A stretch of 64,000 bases of DNA from an uncultured Collinsella sp. (GCA_958427355.1 CAUACA010000002.1:1-64000), one strand, 5' to 3'. Counted from the first letter of the stretch, positions 33,744 through 43,124 are shown. Notes: generated by a model from the sequence alone, not told the origin. Translations and numbers: made by a program.

Positions 33744-34847
33744 TTGTCTACTAACGCCTCTGGCAGCCCTGTTCTGTCGCTGCTTATTCCCATTTACAAT
33801 GTTCAGCGCTACCTGCGCGAGTGCCTCGATTCCGCCCTGGTGCAGACGCTCAAGGATATTGAGATCATCTGCATTAACGACGGGTCGACCGACAACTCGC
33901 CGGCGATTATCCGCGAGTATATGGAGCGCGATGGGCGCGTCAAGATGATCGACAAGGCCAACAGCGGCTACGGCGACTCGATGAACCACGGCCTGGAGAT
34001 GGCGCGTGGCAAGTACGTTGGCATCTTGGAGTCCGATGACTTTATGGCGCCCGACGCACTCGAAAAGCTTGTCTCGGCCGCCGATAGCAATAATGCCGAC
34101 TTTGCGAAGGCGAACTTTGATTTTTACTGGTCTAAGCCCGAGGAGCGCCGCTCGCTGCACGAGATGTTTAGACCTCAGGATTGCGGCAAGCCAGTGCACC
34201 CGAGCGATACGACGCAGTTCTTTAAGCAAAAGCCGTCGATTTGGTCGGCCGTGTACCGTCGCGATTTCCTTGAGCGCAACGGCATTACGTTCCTGCCGAC
34301 TCCGGGGGCATCCTTTCAGGACACGTCATTCGCCTTTAAGGTGATCGCGTGCGCCGAAAAGGCTGTTTACCTGCATGATGTCGTGTTGTCTTATCGCCAG
34401 GACAACGAGAATTCCTCGGTCAATTCTTCGGCTAAGGTCTTTTGCGTCAATACCGAGTATGCCGAGATTGAGCGTTGGATTCGAGAGGATTATGCCCGCG
34501 ACCACGCAAGCGTCGATGTCGCGCGCATGCTCAAGTTCAATCAGCTCATTAAGTACGATTCGTACATGTGGAACTACGTGCGCCTGGCGCCTAAGTTCTA
34601 TAAGGAGTTCCTGGTGCAGATGGCCAAGGAATTTCAGGCGGCCTTGGACGCCGGGGACTTTTCGCTTGACGACCTCAAGCCGTGGAAGCGCGCAAATCTC
34701 GCTGCCATCCTCAAAGATCCTGAGGGCTGGGTTGACGAGCACCCGAGTTTTGCGACGGATGGTGCCTTGGGGCGTGCTAAGTATTACGCCTCGGTTGGAG
34801 GCCCAGGCGTGGTTGCTGCCTTCCTCATCGAATCGCTGAGGGGGTAG
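33744..34847 (+). CDS. GT2 glycosyltransferase (SGYGDSMN type), operon gene 1
   Basis: 367 aa. GT-A domain: LSLLIPIYNVQRYLRECLDSA, IICINDGSTDNS, metal-binding LESDDFM, and a family-specific IDKANSGYGDSMNHGLE. C-terminal half is helical with QDNENSSVNS. TTG start, chosen because TAAGGAG lies at the right distance and the protein starts there. Strongly similar to the gene at 35969, so a within-operon duplicate. Transfers an unknown sugar to a surface glycan. Confidence 0.87.
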   Translation: MSTNASGSPVLSLLIPIYNVQRYLRECLDSALVQTLKDIEIICINDGSTDNSPAIIREYMERDGRVKMIDKANSGYGDSMNHGLEMARGKYVGILESDDFMAPDALEKLVSAADSNNADFAKANFDFYWSKPEERRSLHEMFRPQDCGKPVHPSDTTQFFKQKPSIWSAVYRRDFLERNGITFLPTPGASFQDTSFAFKVIACAEKAVYLHDVVLSYRQDNENSSVNSSAKVFCVNTEYAEIERWIREDYARDHASVDVARMLKFNQLIKYDSYMWNYVRLAPKFYKEFLVQMAKEFQAALDAGDFSLDDLKPWKRANLAAILKDPEGWVDEHPSFATDGALGRAKYYASVGGPGVVAAFLIESLRG

Positions 34848-34853
34848 GTCGGC

Positions 34854-35894
34854 ATGGGAGAGGCCTCGTGTCCTAAAGCTACCATTGTCGTCCCCGTTTA
34901 CAACTCTGCGCGCTCCATTCAGCGATGCCTCGATTCGCTGTTGGCCCAGTCCGAGCGCTCGATTCAGGTTGTCTGCGTCAACGACGGTTCGACTGATGAT
35001 TCGTTGAACGTGTTGCGCCAGATCGCGCAGGCCGACGATCGCGTACTGGTGATTGACCAGGAAAACGCGGGCGTCTCGTGTGCTCGAAATGCCGGTATCG
35101 ATGTCGCCGAGGGCGAGACCGTCTTTTTTGTGGACGCCGACGATTACATCGATGCCCGGACGGTCGAGCACGTGCTGCATTCCATGGAGTCTGCAGATGC
35201 CGAGGCCGCCGTTTTTGGCGGCGTCTGTGAACCTGCCGATGCTGCCCCCAAGCGCGTCCAGCAACTCATGAGCCCCAAAGCTGGTACCTTCGGCGCCCGT
35301 GATCCCCAACTGCTGTTCCATTCGAATGCGCAGCCCTATGCCTGCCGTGCGGCTTTTTCGTGCGAGCTGCTCAATCGCGAAGGCATTCGCTTCGCCCCCG
35401 GTTTGGCTTTGGGCGAGGACGTCGTCTTCCAATTTGCGGCTTATGCGCTTGCCCGCAAGACCGTCGTCATGCCGGACAAGTTCTACCACTACGTGATGGA
35501 GAGCGAATCGGCGACGCACGAGTTCAACGGTGCCGAGGCTCGCGCCAAAAAGCTTGACGCCCACATGAGGATGCTCGAGGAGGTCTTGGAGGACTGGGCG
35601 GCCTACGGTCTTTTAGACCTGTGCCCCGGCGAGCTGATAACTTGGTTTTTGGACCTAATTGTGTTCGACCTGGCGCGCTTGGATGCCGATGACTTCTATC
35701 GCGTGGCGGCTCGCGTCAACATGGACCTCACGACGTTTTTGGGAACGGAGTGGGCGGATATGCCTGCTAAGGGTGCCGTTCGTCGTGTTGCCCATAAGCT
35801 CGTTGCGGCGACCTCGGGCGTTTCGATGGCAGACGCCACGCTGTTCTATCTTTCGACTCGCGGTCTCAAAGCCTGCCTGGAGCGCTTTCTCTAA
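34854..35894 (+). CDS. GT2 glycosyltransferase, operon gene 2
   Basis: 346 aa. ATIVVPVYNSARSIQRCLDSLLAQ, VVCVNDGSTDDS, DQENAGVSCARNAGID and metal site FVDADDYID. Acceptor residues GLALGEDVVFQFAAY match EpsJ/WaaB-like GT2 proteins. ATG 34854, six bases after the previous stop, with GGGGGTAGG. Different subfamily from its neighbours (shorter insert, AGVSCARN motif). Confidence 0.87.
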   Translation: MGEASCPKATIVVPVYNSARSIQRCLDSLLAQSERSIQVVCVNDGSTDDSLNVLRQIAQADDRVLVIDQENAGVSCARNAGIDVAEGETVFFVDADDYIDARTVEHVLHSMESADAEAAVFGGVCEPADAAPKRVQQLMSPKAGTFGARDPQLLFHSNAQPYACRAAFSCELLNREGIRFAPGLALGEDVVFQFAAYALARKTVVMPDKFYHYVMESESATHEFNGAEARAKKLDAHMRMLEEVLEDWAAYGLLDLCPGELITWFLDLIVFDLARLDADDFYRVAARVNMDLTTFLGTEWADMPAKGAVRRVAHKLVAATSGVSMADATLFYLSTRGLKACLERFL

Positions 35895-35968
35895 TTCCAA
35901 GCGCTGCCGCCCGCCGCAACTCGGCTGCTAAAATAACCCTGTTATACGCTATTCAACAGGAGGTTCTC

Positions 35969-37087
35969 TTGCAGAACTCTGATACCCCTAAAGTTTCGCT
36001 GCTTGTTCCCATCTGCAATGTTGAGCGCTACCTGCGCGAGTGCCTCGATTCCGCCGTGGCGCAGACGCTCAAGGACATCGAGATCATCTGCATCAACGAC
36101 GGTTCTACCGATAGTTCGCCAGATATCATCCGCGAGTACATGGAGCGCGACCCCCGTGTAAAGATGATCGACAAGGCCAACAGCGGCTACGGCGACTCGA
36201 TGAACCGCGGCCTGGAGACGGCGCGCGGCGAGTACGTGGGCATCCTTGAGTCCGACGACTTTATGTTTGAGGATTCGCTCCAAAAGCTGGTCGCCAAGGC
36301 CGATGCTGAGCATGCCGATGTCGTTAAGGGCGACTTTTACCTGTATTGGTCCACGCCCAGCGAGCGCCGTGAGCTGTTTGGGATCATCGACGAGCATATG
36401 ACGGGCGCCGCGTATCGCCCCGTCGATCACCCGGGCATCTTCTACCGCAAACCTTCCATTTGGTCGGCTATCTATCGGCGCGCGTTCCTCAACGACAATC
36501 AGATTCGGTTCCTTCCCACGCCGGGTGCCTCGTATCAGGACGCAGGCTTTAACTTTAAGGTTTGGGCTTGCGCCGAGCGTGCCGCGTTTATTGCGGACCC
36601 CATTTTGTGCTATCGCCAGGATAACGAGAAGAGCTCCGTTAATTCGCCCAACAAGGTGTTTTGCGTGTGCGACGAATATGCCGAGATGCAGCGCTTTTTG
36701 GATGAGCGCCCCGAGCTCAAGGCTCAGCTCCAGGGGATTTTAATGCGCATGAAGGTCGATACGTATCGTTGGAATGACGAGCGTTTGGTCGATGAGTTGC
36801 GCGAGCAGTTTTGGGAGATGGCATCTCCCGAGCTCAAGGCCGATTGGGATGCCGGTCGCTTCGACCTGTCGCTCTTCGATCCGCGTGGCGAGACCGACTT
36901 GCGCCTGATGGTCAAGTCTCCCCGTGCCTATATCGATTCGCGCTTTGACTTTAAAAAGCCGGGCAAGCTCAATACGTTTAAGCATTACTTTAAGATTGGC
37001 GGCCTGCCGCTGGTCTGGCGCGTGCTGACGTATCAGCGCACCTACGGCGACAACCCACACCCTGATGACGTTTCGGCCGCACAGTAG
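35969..37087 (+). CDS. GT2 glycosyltransferase (SGYGDSMN type), operon gene 3
   Basis: 372 aa. Paralogue of the gene at 33744: both have YLRECLDSA, TLKDIEIICINDGSTD, IIREYMERD, IDKANSGYGDSMN, GILESDDFM and QDNE(N/K)SSVNS. TTG start supported by CAGGAGG six bases upstream. Probably adds a similar sugar at a different position; that is inference. Confidence 0.87.
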   Translation: MQNSDTPKVSLLVPICNVERYLRECLDSAVAQTLKDIEIICINDGSTDSSPDIIREYMERDPRVKMIDKANSGYGDSMNRGLETARGEYVGILESDDFMFEDSLQKLVAKADAEHADVVKGDFYLYWSTPSERRELFGIIDEHMTGAAYRPVDHPGIFYRKPSIWSAIYRRAFLNDNQIRFLPTPGASYQDAGFNFKVWACAERAAFIADPILCYRQDNEKSSVNSPNKVFCVCDEYAEMQRFLDERPELKAQLQGILMRMKVDTYRWNDERLVDELREQFWEMASPELKADWDAGRFDLSLFDPRGETDLRLMVKSPRAYIDSRFDFKKPGKLNTFKHYFKIGGLPLVWRVLTYQRTYGDNPHPDDVSAAQ

Positions 37088-37099
37088 GAGCGAGTGACT

Positions 37100-38167
37100 A
37101 TGGCTAACCCCAAGATTTCCGTTGTCGTTCCCATCTATAAGGTGGAGGAGTGCCTGGCCTGGTGCCTGGACTCCCTGCTTGCGCAGGATATGCCCGATTG
37201 GGAGGGCGTGCTGGTCAACGATGGCTCGCCGGACGGTTCGCGCGATATTGCGGCTGCCTATTGCGAAAAGGACGCGCGCTTTACGCTGGTCGATAAGCCA
37301 AACGGCGGCTTGTCGAGTGCGCGTAATGCAGGCATCGCCGCGTCCACGGCACCTATCGTCGCGTTCTTGGATTCCGATGACCGCTTTACACCCGATGCGT
37401 GCCGCGTGATCGTCGATGCCTTTGAGCGCGAGGACTGCGACGTTTTGACCTTTGGCGCGAACCCGTATCCGCTGGAGGCGGGGTATCCGTGGCTTAACTA
37501 TGTTCTGAGCCCGCGCGATGTGTCGTTTGAAGGCTATAGCTCTGACTTGCTGTTTAAGGAAGCATCTCGCCCCTTTGCATGGCGCACCGCCTGCAAGCGT
37601 GAGTTTTTGCTGGGTTACGGGATCGTGTTCGACGAAACCGTTAAGTATGGCGAGGACCAGGTCTTCGATTTTGCCGTGTACGGCCGTTCGTACAAGACTT
37701 CGCTTATCTCGAACAAGCTGTATGACTACCGTGTGGCGCGCAAGGGCTCGCTCATGGACACCATGCGCTATGACGACGAGACGCGCCTGCTAGAGCACGT
37801 GAAGATTTACTCCGCGGTGCTGGCTGACTGGCAGCGCGATGGTCTCGATGCCCAGCATGCCGATGACCTGGCGTACTTCCTGTGCGATCTGGTGCTGTAC
37901 GACGCGCTCAGGTTGCTGGGCTCGGACTGCGGCAAGGTGTTTGCTGCCGTTGCCACTGCGCTTGCCGGTTCTGCCGTGGGCAGCGATGTTGCGCTCGCGC
38001 AATGCGCTCCTTCTGTCGCTGCCATGGTGCGCGCAGCGCTTTCCAGCGACGCCCCTAGCGCCCGTGCGTGCAAAAAGCTCATGTTCGATTACGACGTCTT
38101 GAGGTTTGGGCGCCTGGGTGCCTGCAAACGCATGGCAGCGAACGCCCTTGGAAAGCGAGAAGTGTAG
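37100..38167 (+). CDS. GT2 glycosyltransferase, operon gene 4
   Basis: 355 aa. ISVVVPIYKVEECLAWCLDSLL, VLVNDGSPDGSRDIA, DKPNGGLSSARNAGI, and metal site FLDSDDRF; acceptor side has VKYGEDQVFDFAVYG. AGGAG at 37086-37090 is nine bases from ATG 37100 but only three from the GTG at 37094, so the ATG is preferred. The Shine-Dalgarno overlaps the previous stop codon. Next gene begins directly after its stop. Confidence 0.87.
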   Translation: MANPKISVVVPIYKVEECLAWCLDSLLAQDMPDWEGVLVNDGSPDGSRDIAAAYCEKDARFTLVDKPNGGLSSARNAGIAASTAPIVAFLDSDDRFTPDACRVIVDAFEREDCDVLTFGANPYPLEAGYPWLNYVLSPRDVSFEGYSSDLLFKEASRPFAWRTACKREFLLGYGIVFDETVKYGEDQVFDFAVYGRSYKTSLISNKLYDYRVARKGSLMDTMRYDDETRLLEHVKIYSAVLADWQRDGLDAQHADDLAYFLCDLVLYDALRLLGSDCGKVFAAVATALAGSAVGSDVALAQCAPSVAAMVRAALSSDAPSARACKKLMFDYDVLRFGRLGACKRMAANALGKREV

Positions 38168-40654
38168 ATGAGTATCAAGCGTTTGGCACTTTGCCGCAGT
38201 CAGGGCCGTCTGTTTGTGCTGCTTCGTTTTGCCGGTCAGGATGTCGCCGCGCTTATCGAGCGGGAGGGTTCTCAGGCGTTTGCCCATGCGACAACGAGCG
38301 GTTCTTGTGTGCCGTCGCTGGTGTTCCCAGTCGATCATGACCGTGTGCTGGCGCTTTGCCCTTCCGTTTCCGATTACGAGCGCGAGCTCGCCGTCTTGGT
38401 GCTTCCGTTTTTGGATGGCTCGTCGATGGATGTCGTCTTTGCATCCGGTGGTCAAAGGTTGGGCTCCATTCGCCTCGATAGCCGCGTGGCCAAGCTGGAA
38501 TCCAAGATTAACTACAAAGCAAAGGCTGCGATGTGCGCGCTCGTTCGCGATGCGCAGCGCGGCGAGTGCTGCGGTCGCTACGAGATCGATGCCGTTCGTT
38601 ATTTACCGGCAGATGAGGGCGCCGTCTGGCGCTATGAGGCCAAGTGGGCGGGAGATCCCCAGTGCGCCCCCGAGCTCCAGATCTTCGATACGCACATGAA
38701 TGCGATTGATGCCACCGTGCATATGTTTGAGTCACAGGTCGATGTTCTCCAGCAAAACGGATGTCGCGTCAATAAAACGTATCTGAGCGTTGAGATGCCT
38801 CAGGATATACGCGATTTTGTCGCGATTGCGGCTGATGCCACGGGCCAGATTCAGAGCGGTTTTTGCGCCATGGATGGCCGCCTGTACAACGGCATGGTCG
38901 ACGACAGCTGGAACCGCATGAAGGATGCGCGTGCGGATGATGCGGCCTATCGACGCTGGTTTGATCAACATCGCGCAAGGCCGGGCGACTTGGCGTGTCA
39001 GTGCGTCGCCGCGGCGGCATTCGCCTACAGGCCGCTCGTGAGCATTGTGGTGCCGTGCTATAAGAGTGATCGGGTTTACCTGCGCGAGTTACTGGACTCG
39101 GTGCTAGCCCAGAGCTATGACAACTGGGAATTGCTGCTTATGGACGCCTCGCCCGAATGGGATGCGGTGGCCATCCTTGCGGCAGGCGCTCACGACGAGC
39201 GCGTTCGTCGCATTGAGCTGCCCGGCAACGGCGGCATTGTGGTCAACACCAACGCAGGTATCGAGCGAGCGACAGGCGACTACGTCGCGTTCTTGGACCA
39301 TGACGACATTCTGGAGCCGGACGCGTTGTTCCACTATGTTGCCGCGCTGAACAAGGCTGCCGAGGGCGAGCGTCCCCAGGTCCTGTTCTGCGACGAGGAC
39401 ATGTTCCAGAAAACGGGGGAGTGGGGCCAGCCGGTCTTTAAGACGCAGCTCAACGTCGACCTGCTCTATAGCCATAACTGCGTGACGCATTTCCTGATGG
39501 TGGAGAAGGCACTCATCGATTACATTGGCACGTCTCCAGAAGACGCTGCGGGTGCCCAGGACTACGACCTGACGCTTCGCTGCCTTGCGGCGGGCGCGCG
39601 GTTTGAACATGTTGCGCACGTGCTGTATCACTGGCGCGTTCATCCGGGGTCGACCGCCGATGGCTCTGCCGATAGCAAGCCGTATGCCATCGAGGCCGGT
39701 CGTCTTGCGCTGCAGCGCCACTTTGACTCGTTGAATGTATGCGGAACGGTCGAGGAGACCGAGACGCCGTTTGTCTATCGCATGCGCTATGCGCTGCCGG
39801 AGCCTGCGCCGTTGGTGAGCATTGTGATCCCCACCAAGGATCACATTGAGACGCTCGACGCCTGTGTAATGTCGATCGCCCAGAGAGTCACGTATGCCAA
39901 TTACGAGATTGTCTTGGTGGAGAACAACAGCGAAGCCCCGGAGACGTTTGCGTATTACGAAACCCTGCCAGAGCGCGTGGCTGCAGCATCCGAAGGTAAG
40001 GGCATCGCGCACGTTGTGTACTGGCCGGGCGAGTTCAATTACTCTCAGATCATCAATTTTGGTGCGAAGCACGCCAAGGGCGACTACCTGCTGCTGCTGA
40101 ACAACGATACCGAGGTCATAAGCCCGGACTTTATCGAAGAGATGATGGGCTATCTGCAGCGTCCCGATGCGGGCGTGGTGGGCGCCAAACTCTACTTTGC
40201 CGACCATCTGGTGCAACATGCTGGCATTTTGGTTGGCGTGCGTGGCGCACTTGCCCATGCCAACCAAGACTTCTCGGCAAAGCGCGAGGGCTATCTTGCC
40301 CGTGCTGTGCGCCCGGGCAACTTTAGCGCCGTGACGGGTGCCTGCCAGATGGTGCGACGCGACGTATTTGAGCAGGTCGGGGGCTATAACGAGGAATTCG
40401 CCGTCGGTTTTAACGACGCAGACTTTTGCCTGCGCGTGTGGGAGGCAGGCTACCGCACCATCTTTACGCCCTATGCCGAGCTGTACCACTACGAGTTCAC
40501 CTCACGCGGCAGGGAAGAGGCCAACGAGGAAAAGCTGCGCCGCTGGAAACGTGAACAGGCACTGTTCATTCAGCGCTGGCCGGAGTTCTTCTTGACGGGC
40601 GATCCGTGGTTGGGGCCTAACTTGTCTTCCGAGAGTGAGTACTTCTCGCTTTAG
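38168..40654 (+). CDS. Large glycosyltransferase with two GT2 domains, operon gene 5
   Basis: 828 aa. About 285 N-terminal residues show no clear motif. First GT2 domain starts at PLVSIVVPCYKSDRVYLRELLDSVLAQ with metal site FLDHDDILEPD and VLYHWRVHPGST; the second at PLVSIVIPTKDHIETLDACV with NNDTEVISPDFIEEM, TGACQMVRRDVFEQVGGY and acceptor FNDADFCLRVWEAGY. Tandem GT2 proteins of this type build repeating or capped O-antigen- and rhamnan-like glycans. ATG follows the previous stop with no gap. A fragment similar to part of this gene (40262-40305) occurs as debris at 42133-42178. Confidence 0.87.
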   Translation: MSIKRLALCRSQGRLFVLLRFAGQDVAALIEREGSQAFAHATTSGSCVPSLVFPVDHDRVLALCPSVSDYERELAVLVLPFLDGSSMDVVFASGGQRLGSIRLDSRVAKLESKINYKAKAAMCALVRDAQRGECCGRYEIDAVRYLPADEGAVWRYEAKWAGDPQCAPELQIFDTHMNAIDATVHMFESQVDVLQQNGCRVNKTYLSVEMPQDIRDFVAIAADATGQIQSGFCAMDGRLYNGMVDDSWNRMKDARADDAAYRRWFDQHRARPGDLACQCVAAAAFAYRPLVSIVVPCYKSDRVYLRELLDSVLAQSYDNWELLLMDASPEWDAVAILAAGAHDERVRRIELPGNGGIVVNTNAGIERATGDYVAFLDHDDILEPDALFHYVAALNKAAEGERPQVLFCDEDMFQKTGEWGQPVFKTQLNVDLLYSHNCVTHFLMVEKALIDYIGTSPEDAAGAQDYDLTLRCLAAGARFEHVAHVLYHWRVHPGSTADGSADSKPYAIEAGRLALQRHFDSLNVCGTVEETETPFVYRMRYALPEPAPLVSIVIPTKDHIETLDACVMSIAQRVTYANYEIVLVENNSEAPETFAYYETLPERVAAASEGKGIAHVVYWPGEFNYSQIINFGAKHAKGDYLLLLNNDTEVISPDFIEEMMGYLQRPDAGVVGAKLYFADHLVQHAGILVGVRGALAHANQDFSAKREGYLARAVRPGNFSAVTGACQMVRRDVFEQVGGYNEEFAVGFNDADFCLRVWEAGYRTIFTPYAELYHYEFTSRGREEANEEKLRRWKREQALFIQRWPEFFLTGDPWLGPNLSSESEYFSL

Positions 40655-40739
40655 ACAATGGTTGTTAGAAGGCCCTCAGCTTGACTTCGCCATGAGTTGG
40701 GAAGAAGGCAGCGTTTAGGCTATTTGTTAGTTTACATTA

Positions 40740-40846
40740 CGATAGCTCGATACTTCTACGATAAGTTTGTACAGGCTTATACAACTCGATATAATCCGAT
40801 ATAGTTGCGATAAACTAATAAAGCTAAGATTGACCGATAATCGATT
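40740..40846. repeat. CGATA repeat array upstream of the AAA ATPase gene
   Basis: Seven CGATA copies begin at 40740, 40748, 40759, 40787, 40797, 40808 and 40835, all on one strand, plus CGATT at 40842. Several spacings are 10-11 bp. Lies directly upstream of the ATPase start. Candidate operator or iteron-like array. Confidence 0.6.
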
Positions 40847-40864
40847 TCCTTGAGAGGCAAACAA

Positions 40865-41968
40865 GTGAGCGCCACAATATTCCATAACCCGTTTCGTCCC
40901 ACTGCTGGCGCTGAGCCTCCGCGCATAATTGGTCGTGATGATATTGCCCTTGAGTTTACCGAGAGTTTGAATTCGGGAATTGGTGCACCTGCGAGGCTCA
41001 TGCGCGTTGCCGGGCCAAGGGGTTCCGGAAAAACTGTTTTGCTCTGTGATCTTAGAGATCGTGCACGAGAGCTTGGATGGAAGACCGCTATTGTTTCTGC
41101 TGGCCCTAACCTATTGCTGGACTTGAGGGATCAGGTTGCTGATTCTTCCCTTGCGGCCAATGCTTCGGTCGGCGTAAACGCCGGCTTTGTTTCCGCGAAA
41201 GTCGATGTTGCGCCCAAAGAGTCGAGCCTTAGAAAGTTGCTAAGTTCGGCAGCGAAGTCATCCAAGGGTCTTTTTATTGCCATCGATGAAGTCCAGGACG
41301 CTCCGATTGACGATATGCGTGCCATTGCGTCTACGGTTCAGCTTTTGATAGGGGAAAAAGTAGATATTGCACTTGCATTTGCCGGTTTACCCGCCGGTGT
41401 TATGGATCTTATTAACGGCAAGGCGCTTACGTTCTTGCGTCGTGCCCTCCCCGAAGATCTGGCGCCTATCAACCAGGTGGAGGTAGCGCTCTCTATGGGC
41501 GATAGCTTTGTCGCGACTGGCTTGACCATAGAGGACAATCTCCTGTCGAGAGCCGCTAAGGCCACTAAGGGCTATGCCTATCTGGTGCAACTGGTCGGTT
41601 ATTCCATTTGGCAGCGCGCCAACTTGCATCGTGCCAAAAGTGCCATTGTGAGCGAGCGCGACGTCACTGAAGGCATTGCGCTGGCAGAGGCTCGTTTTCA
41701 CGATGTTGTTCACGAGCCCGCGATTTCTGGACTGGGGCTCAACGATATCAAATACCTTTTGGCCATGTGCGAGGATAAACAACAGTCCAAATCATCCGAG
41801 ATTGCTAAGCGCATGGGTAAAAAGACCAATGAGGTCAGCTCCATTAGGGCAAAATTGCTACAAAGAGAGGTTATTCAGGCACCACAGAGGGGCTACGTGC
41901 AGTTTGCCGTGCCGGACCTAGATATCTATCTGCGAGAGAACGCCGAGGAGATTCTCGAACGGTTCTAG
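40865..41968 (+). CDS. AAA ATPase with C-terminal winged helix, Cdc6/ORC-like (unknown function)
   Basis: 367 aa. Starts FHNPFRPTAGAEPPRIIGRDD, a layout of ORC/STAND-like ATPases where an IGR motif precedes the P-loop AGPRGSGKTVLL. Walker B FIAIDEVQD; sensor-like FAGLPAG and RRALPEDL. The C-terminal domain (SSEIAKRMGKKTNEVSSIRAKLLQREVI) is a winged helix. Single gene. GTG 40865 has GAGAGG; the TTG at 40850 lies ahead in frame. Such ATPases occur in defence and mobile contexts and as stand-alone genes. Role unknown; binding of the upstream CGATA array is a hypothesis. Confidence 0.8.
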   Translation: MSATIFHNPFRPTAGAEPPRIIGRDDIALEFTESLNSGIGAPARLMRVAGPRGSGKTVLLCDLRDRARELGWKTAIVSAGPNLLLDLRDQVADSSLAANASVGVNAGFVSAKVDVAPKESSLRKLLSSAAKSSKGLFIAIDEVQDAPIDDMRAIASTVQLLIGEKVDIALAFAGLPAGVMDLINGKALTFLRRALPEDLAPINQVEVALSMGDSFVATGLTIEDNLLSRAAKATKGYAYLVQLVGYSIWQRANLHRAKSAIVSERDVTEGIALAEARFHDVVHEPAISGLGLNDIKYLLAMCEDKQQSKSSEIAKRMGKKTNEVSSIRAKLLQREVIQAPQRGYVQFAVPDLDIYLRENAEEILERF

Positions 41969-41975
41969 GTCGAGT

Positions 41976-42089
41976 GAGGGCGACGTCATGTTCTTTAAGA
42001 CTGCTATCAGCGTCGATTGCCATATCGGGTTTTTCTGGGGCGGCAGTCCCCGTGATAATAGAGATATGGCATTCATCGTCGCCCGCTAA
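41976..42089 (+). pseudogene. Remnant of an amidase (NlpC/P60 or CHAP-like) C-terminus
   Basis: 38 codons to a stop: GDVMFF, then after ten residues HIGFFWGGSP. The intact protein at 48285-50495 has GDIVFF, twelve residues, then HIGFFWGNSP near its end. No start or upstream domain remains. Follows the ATPase stop by seven bases. Confidence 0.55.
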
Positions 42090-42132
42090 TCAGATTTCGT
42101 CTATCTATAACATTGCGTGTTTTAATTTGCAG

Positions 42133-42178
42133 GAACAAAGATATCATTCGCAAAGCGTGAGGGTTATCTTGCCCGTGC
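42133..42178 (+). pseudogene. Fragment related to the tandem GT2 gene
   Basis: Nucleotides resemble 40262-40305; in one frame the piece reads AKREGYLARA, identical to residues of the GT2 protein, but the frame is broken on both sides by indels and a stop. Only about 45 bp survive. Confidence 0.55.
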
Positions 42179-42179
42179 A

Positions 42180-42270
42180 CAACTGTTTTCGTTGCTAGAC
42201 ACCAAAAGCAACCCTTTTAGTTGCAAGAGACAAAATGCAACGGTTTTCGTTGCCTGATGCCAAACGCAAC
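42180..42270. repeat. Short array of palindromes with 29-bp period
   Basis: GCAAC-7-GTTGC dyads (centre C/GTTTTC or CTTTTA) begin at 42179-42180, 42208 and 42237, with a last half at 42266. The 12-nt spacers are related (TAGACACCAAAA, AAGAGACAAAAT, CTGATGCCAAAC). Three units only. Confidence 0.7.
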
Positions 42271-42414
42271 TCTTATTAAGTAGTTGTTAGCTTTCTCACA
42301 TACATTCATTTACAACAGGCATCTACGAATTCAGCCGTCTCATATATTCCTAATAAGGCATGAGAAAATGAACCCGATACATGGTATTCAGCGCTAAAAG
42401 AGACGAAATGGACA

Positions 42415-42762
42415 TACCGTCTCTATGCTGCCGATACGGCATCGCGAACAACCCCTTCGCGCGGTTGCCCTTGCCCTTGAGCGACTCAGGGAAGTAGATC
42501 TCGTCGAGCTCGCCGCCGCAGCCCCGCCCGGCCCTGAATGGGGGCAGTGGGCCGAGAGGCACTCGATCAGCCTATGGCGCATGGCGTAGGCGGTCTTGAG
42601 GCAGACGCGGCTGCGCTCGACCTCGTAGGCGGAGCCGGCCGTGTCGTCGAACGCCGCCGCGCGGATCACGTCCCTGACGGACTCAATCGCGCGGCGGCGC
42701 TCGGTCCCGCTCAGCTTCGCCATGTCCCGTTTGAAGGCGATTACCAGGTCCTCGGCGTTCAT
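42415..42762 (-). pseudogene. IS1595-family transposase remnant, frameshifted and truncated
   Basis: Minus strand. First frame from 42762 gives the helical N-terminal part with CLKTAYAMRHRLIECL, typical of ISXO2/IS1595 transposases; near 42550 the reading must shift by one base into ELDEIYFPESLKGKGNRAKG, the DDE-like signature of the same family. The zinc-ribbon CxxC part and the whole C-terminal half are absent. GC-rich compared with its flanks. Confidence 0.75.
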
Positions 42763-42827
42763 GCTGCCCCGCGGTCTACGAGGCTAACGATATGGCGCCG
42801 TGGGGACAGATGTGTGTCAATCCTGGT

Positions 42828-43124
42828 CTAACAGAGCTTTTTTAATTGACGCGCCCATATAAATCTTTTCTGCATACTCGACTGCTTATGCAGCCTCTGC
42901 GGCGCTCCGTAATTGGTAAAGCGACCTGACAGAGAGTGGAATTCGATGTCATAGCTGGCGTCTTCATCGGAGGACAAGACTGCTTGATGACTATATGTTT
43001 TCATCTCTAGCCATCTCAGGCTATTATAAATATATCCGTTGGCAGCTTTTACGATTTCCGGTACGTTCCAATCGGAATCATGTTTTGGTAGTTGATAGAC
43101 ATGACTTCTGCTTCGTATGTGCAT
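42828..43124 (-). CDS. Small hypothetical protein (doubtful)
   Basis: Open frame of 98 codons with no recognised motif, no clear Shine-Dalgarno and normal stop. AT-rich like its surroundings. It fills the gap between the transposase remnant and the DUF2971-like gene, and could be the end of a broken gene. Confidence 0.25.
   Translation of the reverse strand: MHIRSRSHVYQLPKHDSDWNVPEIVKAANGYIYNSLRWLEMKTYSHQAVLSSDEDASYDIEFHSLSGRFTNYGAPQRLHKQSSMQKRFIWARQLKKLC

Noticed and set aside
42180..42270. Short CRISPR array
   Set aside because: Units are palindromic with only 12-nt spacers that resemble each other, and no cas genes are near.
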